A stretch of 6,541 nucleotides of DNA from contig CAYVBE010000221.1 of NCBI GenBank assembly GCA_964448935.1, positions 1 to 6,541 on the forward strand. The letters are read 5' to 3'. A program made the translations under genes and the position numbers. Every line of letters starts with the position of its first letter. Positions within the stretch are counted from its first letter, which is position 1. The notes beneath the pieces were generated by a model. It worked only from the letters and a program-made list of their open reading frames with translations, was not told where the DNA came from and searched no databases. Source of the DNA: CAYVBE01 sp964448935. GTDB lineage: Bacteria > Planctomycetota > Brocadiia > SM23-32. Of this stretch, positions 1 through 5,330 are shown piece by piece.

Positions 1-2
1 TC

Positions 3-974
3 GAGGAATACGTCTCGTCAACGGTCACCGTCCTTTTCCCCGAGGAGTCGCGGCGATCTCTGAATCTGCCGGTGGAAGAGACCCCCAAGATCCCCTGGGA
101 GAACGATCACTCGCGGTGGGCCTGTGTCAACGATTTCGGTGCGGTCGGCGACGGAAAAACGGACGATACCGAGGCGATCCGTAAGGCCATCGCTTCGGGC
201 AAACCGGTTATCTGGTTCCAGCCGGGGGGCTACCTCATCGACGACGTCATCGAGGTGCCGGCCACGGTGCAGCGCCTGAACTTTATGAAGAGCGACCTTG
301 CGGCCGGCGAGAACCTGCGACTGATGCACGGCAAAGGCGCGTTCCGCGTGGTGGGCGACTCCGATGATCCCCTGATCATCGAGGACCTGTTCGCCATGGA
401 GAAATGGCGCGGCGGACACGCGCTCGTCGATCACGCCTCCAGGCGCATCCTCGTGCTCAGCGACATCCACATGCACTTCTGCGCCGCATACCGCAACAGC
501 GTGGAAGGCGGGAAGGTGTTCATTGAGAACGTGTTCGCCATGAACCAGTTCCGCCCCGAGATCCCGGTCTTTGATTTCAAGGGGCAGCAGGTGTGGGCGC
601 GGCAGATCAACCCGGAGCGAAACGATCCGGAGATATTGAATGACGGTGGCTCGCTCTGGATCCTCGGTTTCAAGACCGAGCACGAGGGCACCGCGTTCCG
701 CACTGTCAACGGCGGCCGCACGGAAGTGCTCGGCGGCACGATGAACCAGTGTGTGGTAGACGGCGCTCCCCCGATGATCGTCAACCACGACTCGGACGTC
801 AGCGTGGTGTGCGGCACCACCGACTGGCGCGACACAGAGGGCCGCGGTCGGGTGATGGTGGAAGAGCGCCGGGAGGGCACCACGCGTCGGATCAGATGGA
901 ACGAGTTCCCCCCGCGCACCGGCAACCGCATCGCCATCCCGCTCTACGTCGGCCGCGCGGCTCGAAAGTGTTAA
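3..974 (+). CDS. Pectate-lyase-3-like right-handed beta-helix protein, 3' part
   Basis: The frame is open from the first full codon (base 3) to TAA at 972-974, so the gene begins outside the window. A GTG at 72 is in frame, but coding sequence runs through it and it is unlikely to be the true start. The clearest signature is DFGAVGDGKTDDTEAI (from base 132), the hallmark N-terminal motif of the Pectate_lyase_3 / GH28-related beta-helix family. It is followed by repeating short beta-strand-like segments and a glycine-rich stretch around bases 700-760 (TVNGGRTEVLGGTMNQ). The upstream residues (EEYVSSTVTVLFP) may be the end of a first beta-helix repeat, since such proteins often carry two GDGxTDD modules; that is inference. 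Family members are usually exported and bind or cleave polysaccharide, or act as structural helix proteins. Catalytic residues cannot be assigned here. The secreted SGNH/CBM gene follows 40 bases downstream in the same direction, probably as a co-functional neighbour. Confidence 0.85.
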   Translation, partial: EEYVSSTVTVLFPEESRRSLNLPVEETPKIPWENDHSRWACVNDFGAVGDGKTDDTEAIRKAIASGKPVIWFQPGGYLIDDVIEVPATVQRLNFMKSDLAAGENLRLMHGKGAFRVVGDSDDPLIIEDLFAMEKWRGGHALVDHASRRILVLSDIHMHFCAAYRNSVEGGKVFIENVFAMNQFRPEIPVFDFKGQQVWARQINPERNDPEILNDGGSLWILGFKTEHEGTAFRTVNGGRTEVLGGTMNQCVVDGAPPMIVNHDSDVSVVCGTTDWRDTEGRGRVMVEERREGTTRRIRWNEFPPRTGNRIAIPLYVGRAARKC

Positions 975-977
975 AAT
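969..977 (+). promoter_or_regulatory. Possible extended -10 promoter element
   Basis: TGTTAAAAT matches the extended -10 pattern TGnTAnAAT and overlaps the TAA stop of the beta-helix gene, 38 bases before the next ATG. No good -35 box is seen about 17 bases upstream, which extended -10 promoters can tolerate. It could give the SGNH gene its own transcript. It could equally be chance, helped by the stop codon being part of the match. Confidence 0.25.
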
Positions 978-1003
978 AGCTGCTGAGCAAGAACTCAAGG
1001 AAC

Positions 1004-1008
1004 GAGGA
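1004..1008 (+). promoter_or_regulatory. Ribosome binding site of the SGNH/CBM gene
   Basis: GAGGA lies 6 bases before the ATG at 1015, with a second purine-rich AAGGA just upstream. It supports the 1015 start, which also places a signal peptide at the very N-terminus. Confidence 0.6.
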
Positions 1009-1014
1009 CCTGCC

Positions 1015-2997
1015 ATGTGTGCTCTGCACTTCGACCGGTGTCGAACGTATCTCCATCTGTTCGCCGCGTGTGTTCTGCTTTTCACGTCCGTGGGGTCTGC
1101 CCGCGGCGCCGAGGGCGGGGACCCCGTGCGCGTTTTCCGGCTGGGCAACAGCCACACGAACTCCATCAAGGACGAGTTCCTCGGCGTCGTGGGTGCGTCG
1201 GGGCATACAAACTTCGTCCACGACCAGCACACCGTCCCCGGCGCGCCGATCTGGTGGCTCTATGACCGCGCATCGCGCGACAGCATCGAAAAGCTGAAGA
1301 ACAACGCGTGGGACGTGGTCATCTTCCAGACCTATAATGCCACCACAGAGCACGAGAAGGAGTGCATCGGCAACTACACCGCCGCCGCGCTGAAGGGCAA
1401 CGCGGACGCGCGGGTGATCATGTACACCATCTGGCCGACGCGCGCCAACTGGCTGGAACCCGACCGGGGCCGCACGGAGGCATGGACGGAGGAGGTGGCC
1501 GGCTACCTGCGGGGGCGCTTCCCCGGCCTGGACGTCGCCGTCGCGCCGACCAGCCTGATCATCCGCCGCATCAGCGATCTGGCCGACGAAGGCCTGATAC
1601 CGGAAATGGCCAGCCACAACGATCTCTACCAGGACGCCGGCCACATGGGCCTCTACGGCGGCTACGCCATCGGCACCTGCTTCACCGCCATGATCTTCGA
1701 TGAATCTCCCATCGGTTACCCGCACCGGATGCTGGAGTACGGCCGCGACGGGTTCACCGACGAGGTGAAGTTCGAGGTCAACCCGAAGGCCGCGCTCGCC
1801 ATGCAGAAAGTCATCTGGGACGTTTTGGCCGAGTACGAAGAGGACGGCCTGGACACCGGGTTGTGGATCAATTCCGGACGCATGGCTCCGGCGCTGGTCG
1901 GCAAGGCGTACGACCGCGAGGTGCCCGTGGTCAATGTTTCCGGAACCGTGGCTCTGGAGGTCGCCGCTGGCGATCTGCCGGCCGGGCTGGAACTGAGTGG
2001 AACCCGCATCTCGGGAACGCCGGCGGAGAAGGGCATCGCCCGGTTCACGCTACGCGCGGAGGACGAGGAATCGTCGGTCGAGCGGGAGCTGATCCTGCCC
2101 GTCGAGGAGGACCTGCCTCTCACCGTGCCGGCAATCGAGCGCGGGGTGCGGGCCGATCAATACATCATGGACGAGCTCAAAGCGAACGGCGCCATCGGCA
2201 AGCCGCGCTGGGTGCTGGCGGGCGGGGATCTGCCGGCCGGCCTGCTTCTGCTGGAAAGCGGCCTGATCATGGGCACGCCCGCCGAGCAGGGCACCTTCGA
2301 AGCCACCGTGCGGGCCACGGACCGCCATCCGGAGCAGCCCCGCACCGCCGAGGGCGAGGTGGTCTTTCGGGTCGGCCCGCCCGACGAAGAGACCATCACC
2401 GTGCCCCTCGTCGAATCCACGGTGGATACCGGCGAACCGCTCGAAGGTCAGAAACTCCCCGTGGACGAGTTTCCCCACGAGATCACCGACGACGAGGGCA
2501 ACGTGGTGGCGCGCTTCGCCGTGGTGGCCTACCTGGGCGATGAGAAGTTCCGGGAGAAGCGTCCCGAAAAGTTTGCGCACCTGCTGTTGCTGGTCAAGGG
2601 GAAAGACCGGGAAGGGGAGGGCTTCCCGCTGGAGTCCGTGCATCTCTACATGGACACCAACCACAACCGCGAGGTCATCTACAACGAGGACGACGAGCAC
2701 TACTACTTCCGCACGAAACCCGGCCCCGAGCACACCCGCCGGGTCAGGGTCCACGGCTACCGCCCCACGCGCCACGTGCGCAGCGCGTTCGGAGAGTTCG
2801 ATGACGGCTGGATGCTGGCCGTGCGGCACGACATGCCGTCCGGCTTCGGCGTCCATAACATATCGCGGCCGGTGACCTACGGCTTCAACGTGGCCGTCGG
2901 CAGCGAAAAGGACCCCGAGAAGCGCTACTACTGGCAGGGCTACTTCACCTCCGACAAGGACACCAGCGTCTTCGGCAGCATCCTGATCCCCGAGTGA
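1015..2997 (+). CDS. Secreted SGNH-like hydrolase with two putative-Ig domains and a CBM9-like domain
   Basis: A 660-residue protein. Residues 1-32 look like a signal peptide: a basic start, a hydrophobic run YLHLFAACVLLF and small residues SARGA before the mature part. Residues ~38-240 resemble an SGNH/GDSL-type hydrolase: GNSHT at 44-48 (candidate nucleophile Ser46), Gly76 in a block-II-like segment, VIFQTYN at 102-108 (block III position, Asn108), and D207-A-G-H210, the DxxH of block V. Two He_PIG-type Ig modules follow, each with DLPAGL (320-325 and 405-410) and SGTP or MGTP (333-336 and 419-422). Residues ~457-660 resemble a CBM9-like sugar-binding domain: ESVHLYMDTNHN (540-551), the acidic/aromatic YNEDDEHYYF (556-565), and a YYWQGYF...FGSILI ending. 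The likely role is esterase or deacetylase action on an extracellular glycan, anchored by the CBM; substrate and activity are inference. The nucleophile block is GNS rather than the textbook GDS, a variant I associate with related environmental-bacterial proteins. The gene ends 8 bases from the convergent SDR gene. Confidence 0.85.
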   Translation: MCALHFDRCRTYLHLFAACVLLFTSVGSARGAEGGDPVRVFRLGNSHTNSIKDEFLGVVGASGHTNFVHDQHTVPGAPIWWLYDRASRDSIEKLKNNAWDVVIFQTYNATTEHEKECIGNYTAAALKGNADARVIMYTIWPTRANWLEPDRGRTEAWTEEVAGYLRGRFPGLDVAVAPTSLIIRRISDLADEGLIPEMASHNDLYQDAGHMGLYGGYAIGTCFTAMIFDESPIGYPHRMLEYGRDGFTDEVKFEVNPKAALAMQKVIWDVLAEYEEDGLDTGLWINSGRMAPALVGKAYDREVPVVNVSGTVALEVAAGDLPAGLELSGTRISGTPAEKGIARFTLRAEDEESSVERELILPVEEDLPLTVPAIERGVRADQYIMDELKANGAIGKPRWVLAGGDLPAGLLLLESGLIMGTPAEQGTFEATVRATDRHPEQPRTAEGEVVFRVGPPDEETITVPLVESTVDTGEPLEGQKLPVDEFPHEITDDEGNVVARFAVVAYLGDEKFREKRPEKFAHLLLLVKGKDREGEGFPLESVHLYMDTNHNREVIYNEDDEHYYFRTKPGPEHTRRVRVHGYRPTRHVRSAFGEFDDGWMLAVRHDMPSGFGVHNISRPVTYGFNVAVGSEKDPEKRYYWQGYFTSDKDTSVFGSILIPE

Positions 2998-3005
2998 CGG
3001 GTGGC

Positions 3006-4046
3006 TCAGTACCGATGGTCAACCCGGCCGAAGAAGGTGGGTTTGCCCCAGTAATCGCCGCCGCGCAAGACCCAGCGGGCGGCCGCCTCGATCATCTCGT
3101 CCGGCTCGTCTCGGTATGGGCCGAACATCCGGACGGCGCGGCTGTCGTCTGCGATGAGGGCCTCTTCGGCCTCCTCGTCCGCGAACCGGGGCTCTTTTCC
3201 CATCACGTCGGCCAGTCGCTGGACGATATCGCGGACCCGCATGACCGGGCCGGCGCAATTCAGCACGGAGGGCGGATTCTGGCAGTGTCCGAGCGCCCGG
3301 AGCGATACGTCAATGGCGTCGCGCTGGGAGATGAGATTCACCGCCGGCATCTGCAGGGAGACCGGTTCACCGTCGCGCACCATGCGGGCCAGATCAACCA
3401 GGACGCCGTATCCCAGGTGCTGGGCGTACATGAGCCGGAACAGGCAGACCCTCTGGCCGGAGTGCCGCAGTGCGGTGGTGGCGAAGGCGCTCTCCCGGGC
3501 CACTATGCCCCAGCCGTAGGCGCCCCGCGGGTCCAGGGCGTCCTCTTCCGTGCAGCCGCCGCTTTCCACGGGTGTGTGCGGAGATGGGTTACCGGAAGAG
3601 TAAGCCACAATGCGGGCCTCGGGGAAGCGCTCGCCCACCAGATACGGCATGACGCAGTTGAGGTGGAAGGCCAGTCGCCATCGGCGCGAGGTGCCAAATT
3701 TCATCCCGGCCATGAAGATGATGTTGGGCGCGTCCGGCAGGGCGTCCAGGAACTCCGTTTCGGTGAAGTCGCCCTGATGGATAGCGGCCCCGGCTTCCCG
3801 GAGCGTCGCGCGCGCCTCCGGATCGGAGAAGCGGCTGGCCGCGTGGACCGTGCGGCGGACGCCCGCTTCCCGGTCGGCGCGCCTCAGGGTGGCCGTCAGC
3901 TCGACCCCCATCTTGCCGGCGGCGCCCATGACCATCACGTCCCCCTCCAGCTCGGCGGCGAATTCGCGGAGGGCCTCCGTGGGAGCGGTCATGAAATCCC
4001 ACAACTGTTCGTCGGTTTCGATATCCGTCAGGCGCATTCTGCTCAC
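3006..4046 (-). CDS. Extended-SDR NAD-dependent epimerase/dehydratase-like protein, YxxxK lysine missing
   Basis: A 346-residue cytoplasmic protein with no signal peptide. A Rossmann fold begins after a ~35-residue N-terminal extension: VMVMGAAGKMG with G41, G44 and G47 forming the GxxGxxG dinucleotide-binding motif. NIIFMAG (108-114) sits where SDR proteins have the strand-4 motif, and YSSGN (149-153) supplies the usual active-site serines. The catalytic YxxxK is changed: Y177-G-W-G-I181 aligns with YGRSK, giving isoleucine instead of lysine, while the flanking A183 and E185 fit the family pattern. Classical SDR chemistry relies on that lysine, so the reaction may differ or the protein may be non-catalytic. 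The GTG start at 4046-4044 is chosen because GGGAGGTG lies about 7 bases upstream; an ATG at 4039-4037 region, three codons in, is the alternative. Its GTG overlaps the TGA of the upstream aldolase-like gene (GTGA), so the two are probably translationally coupled. Substrate unknown; a sugar, sugar acid or nucleotide sugar is likely. Confidence 0.85.
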   Translation of the reverse strand: MSRMRLTDIETDEQLWDFMTAPTEALREFAAELEGDVMVMGAAGKMGVELTATLRRADREAGVRRTVHAASRFSDPEARATLREAGAAIHQGDFTETEFLDALPDAPNIIFMAGMKFGTSRRWRLAFHLNCVMPYLVGERFPEARIVAYSSGNPSPHTPVESGGCTEEDALDPRGAYGWGIVARESAFATTALRHSGQRVCLFRLMYAQHLGYGVLVDLARMVRDGEPVSLQMPAVNLISQRDAIDVSLRALGHCQNPPSVLNCAGPVMRVRDIVQRLADVMGKEPRFADEEAEEALIADDSRAVRMFGPYRDEPDEMIEAAARWVLRGGDYWGKPTFFGRVDHRY

Positions 4047-5092
4047 AGGCCCACCTCCCGTTTCCAGTCGCTCAGGTGGTCGCTGACGTAAGCCTTATCG
4101 CTCAGAAGGGGCAGGGCGGCGTAGGCCGTTTCGATGGCTTCGGCCTGTCCTGGGCGGCCGCTCTCGTGGAAGCACCAGGTGCCCGGCAGCAGGCCCAGTC
4201 GGGTCAACCGGTGCTTCACGCCCCACACGGAGTTCTCAAAGTTGCCCAGAGCGTCGAAAAGAGCCCCGTTGCACATGTTGACGTAGTGCGCCAGGTGCCT
4301 CTCCGGCACGGGCAGGTCCCATTCTGCTCCGCCGCGCGACCGCACGACCGCCGAGGCCCACCGGACGGCCGCGTGCGTGTCGGTAGCGAAGTGGCCCAGA
4401 AGCCCCGCGTCGTATTCCGTCACCACGCGCCGACCGTCAACCAGGAACGGGAACTGCCCGCCCAGGTCGGCCACGATGCGGTCGTCGTTGCCCGTGGCCA
4501 GGACCAGCTCGTCGCGCCGGGGGCTGCGGGCGGCGGCTTCCAACATGCGGCCGGCCCGATATGTGTCGAAGGATGCCCCCTTTGCCCCGCAGGCCACGGT
4601 GAAGATGTCCTGCCACAGCGACGCGCTGTACTCACGGCTGCCGGGGATCGCCCGCTGCAGTTCGAAGGCGAACGCGGGCAGGATGGACGCGATGTCCTTG
4701 AAGACCTGCAGAGCGCCCGCATCGTCGGCGTCCCCGAAGGCTGTGGGGGCGACCATCACCACGTCGTAGCCGTGAGCGGCCGCCAGTTCTGCCTGTCGCC
4801 GGGCCTCCGATCCTCCCACGGCGGCCATCAGGAACATGTCCTCGCCGTATTCACGCACCATCTCCGCCACCAGGCGCAGCCACCTGTCGTAGAGCTCCAG
4901 GCGGCCGCCGGCGAACTCACCGGTGTGGGCGGCCGGAATGACGGTCCGCGCGCCGCTGAGGATGTAGTAGAGCGTGACCAGCCGCTGCCAGTCCTCGACA
5001 AAACTCTTCTCCGCGTCGAGGGCCAGAACGCTCGGCACCCAGACGACCCCTCTCAGCATCCTCTCCCGCGTTGCCTTCGGCAGATCGGTCAT
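4043..5092 (-). CDS. Dihydrodipicolinate synthase/N-acetylneuraminate lyase superfamily protein
   Basis: A 349-residue (beta/alpha)8-barrel protein, about 50 residues longer than typical DHDPS because of a C-terminal extension (~300-349). Family signatures: GVV near residue 15; HTGE at 56-59 in place of TTGE; and GAKGAS at 169-174 with K171 as the Schiff-base lysine. F143 lies exactly 28 residues before K171, the same spacing as Tyr133-Lys161 in E. coli DHDPS, so the catalytic tyrosine appears replaced by phenylalanine; the first threonine of TTGE is histidine. These changes argue against a lysine-biosynthesis DapA and for a divergent pyruvate- or keto-acid-type aldolase/dehydratase, possibly for sugar acids (inference). 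It is the first gene of a two-gene operon with the SDR gene, and it diverges from the IclR regulator, a usual arrangement for catabolic control. The ATG at 5092 is used because an in-frame stop (TAG) lies 8 codons upstream; its Shine-Dalgarno sequence is weak, and Met12 is an alternative start. Confidence 0.85.
   Translation of the reverse strand: MTDLPKATRERMLRGVVWVPSVLALDAEKSFVEDWQRLVTLYYILSGARTVIPAAHTGEFAGGRLELYDRWLRLVAEMVREYGEDMFLMAAVGGSEARRQAELAAAHGYDVVMVAPTAFGDADDAGALQVFKDIASILPAFAFELQRAIPGSREYSASLWQDIFTVACGAKGASFDTYRAGRMLEAAARSPRRDELVLATGNDDRIVADLGGQFPFLVDGRRVVTEYDAGLLGHFATDTHAAVRWASAVVRSRGGAEWDLPVPERHLAHYVNMCNGALFDALGNFENSVWGVKHRLTRLGLLPGTWCFHESGRPGQAEAIETAYAALPLLSDKAYVSDHLSDWKREVGL
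4052..4059 (-). promoter_or_regulatory. Ribosome binding site deciding the GTG start of the SDR gene
   Basis: On the minus strand this reads GGGAGGTG. Its GGAGG core ends 7 bases before the GTG at 4046, but about 16 bases before the nearby ATG. It therefore favours GTG, and it lies inside the last codons of the aldolase-like gene. Confidence 0.6.
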
Positions 5093-5119
5093 GGGTGGTG
5101 CCCCGTTGCAGTCCTATCC

Positions 5120-5136
5120 CGATACGCACAATATCG
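5120..5136. promoter_or_regulatory. Inverted repeat CGATA-N7-TATCG, candidate operator
   Basis: Perfect 5-base arms separated by 7 bases, 28-44 bases upstream of the aldolase-like start. This is where a repressor would block a promoter for the minus-strand operon. Arms of this length can arise by chance, so the call rests on position. Confidence 0.3.
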
Positions 5137-5192
5137 TGACCCATCGGCTCGGCCGAGTCAACCGGGCGTCTGCAGCGACCTGCGCCACCGTG

Positions 5193-5208
5193 TGACAACG
5201 CCGTGTCA
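5193..5208. promoter_or_regulatory. Inverted repeat TGACA-N6-TGTCA, candidate operator
   Basis: Perfect 5-base arms with a 6-base spacer, 16 bases in all, near the middle of the divergent region. The right half extends to CCGTGTCA (5201-5208), whose exact reverse complement TGACACGG recurs at 5240-5247, overlapping the TTGACA box. A further CCGTGT lies at 5188-5193. The recurrence suggests a multi-site binding region; the protein bound is unknown, with IclR the obvious candidate. Confidence 0.35.
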
Positions 5209-5238
5209 GCGGATTCGGCAGATCTCTCCATCCGTGCG

Positions 5239-5244
5239 TTGACA
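5239..5244 (+). promoter_or_regulatory. TTGACA box, possible -35
   Basis: An exact match to the sigma-70 -35 consensus in front of the IclR gene. The hexamer at the best 17-base spacing is TGCAAA, only 3 of 6 matches to TATAAT, so an active promoter here is uncertain. The box overlaps one half of the CCGTGTCA/TGACACGG repeat pair. Confidence 0.25.
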
Positions 5245-5283
5245 CGGGGAATCAGACGTGGTGCAAACTCCGTGCAGGGTCGC

Positions 5284-5307
5284 AAAACACCGTTTTATAT
5301 GTATAAC
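5284..5307. promoter_or_regulatory. AT-rich operator-like island with overlapping palindromes and a -10-like box
   Basis: AAAAC-ACC-GTTTT (5284-5296) is a perfect inverted repeat. Its right arm is shared with GTTTTATATGTATAAC (5292-5307), an imperfect 16-base palindrome matching its own reverse complement at 12 of 16 positions. TATAAC at 5302-5307 is 5 of 6 to the -10 consensus but has no clear -35. The island is strikingly AT-rich for this DNA and ends 10 bases before the IclR Shine-Dalgarno. A regulator bound here would cover the likely IclR promoter, consistent with autoregulation (inference). Confidence 0.4.
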
Positions 5308-5316
5308 ATGACCGTC

Positions 5317-5326
5317 GGAGGAAAGG
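5317..5326 (+). promoter_or_regulatory. Ribosome binding site of the IclR gene
   Basis: GGAGGAAAGG, whose GGAGG core ends 9 bases before the ATG at 5331. An ATG at 5308 just upstream is out of frame and reads only a short stretch to a stop, so 5331 is the start. Confidence 0.65.
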
Positions 5327-5330
5327 CTCG

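Larger units (their letters stand above)
5093..5330. promoter_or_regulatory. Divergent control region between the aldolase/SDR operon and IclR
   Basis: A 238-base gap between two divergent start codons with no coding signal. It contains several short inverted repeats, each listed separately where strong, plus a 10-base palindrome CTCGGCCGAG at 5148-5157. On the minus strand TTGACT (5161-5156) could be a -35 for the operon, but no convincing -10 follows at 16-18 bases. On the plus strand TTGACA (5239-5244) is a perfect -35 without a good -10 partner. IclR-family proteins commonly bind palindromes in such regions and control both themselves and the divergent operon. Confidence 0.65.

Noticed and set aside
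72..74. GTG as the true start of the beta-helix gene
   Set aside because: The frame is open to the left edge with protein-like sequence before it and no ribosome binding site at the right spacing.
18..1232. 404-codon open frame on the minus strand opposite the beta-helix gene
   Set aside because: Alanine/arginine/valine-rich shadow of the GC-rich plus-strand gene, with no recognisable domain; it crosses the gene boundary, and the plus strand carries the clear GDGKTDD motif.
892..2856. Long minus-strand open frames (892-1725 and 2050-2856) opposite the SGNH/CBM gene
   Set aside because: They mirror the real gene's third-position GC bias and lack family signatures, whereas the plus strand shows SGNH, He_PIG and CBM9-like motifs.
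2998..3040. Bidirectional terminator between the convergent genes
   Set aside because: Only 8 bases separate the stops and I see no stable stem followed by a T-run on either strand.
2994..4091. 365-codon plus-strand open frame opposite the SDR gene
   Set aside because: Antisense shadow; the minus strand has the GxxGxxG Rossmann motif and a good ribosome binding site.
5133..5161. TTGACT on the minus strand as the -35 of a full promoter for the aldolase/SDR operon
   Set aside because: No -10-like hexamer lies at 16-18 bases; the nearest candidate, TATTGT, is about 22 bases away.
4076..5242. 388-codon plus-strand open frame opposite the aldolase-like gene and running into the promoter region
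   Set aside because: No domain is seen in it, it runs through operator-like repeats, and the minus strand clearly encodes a DHDPS-family protein.
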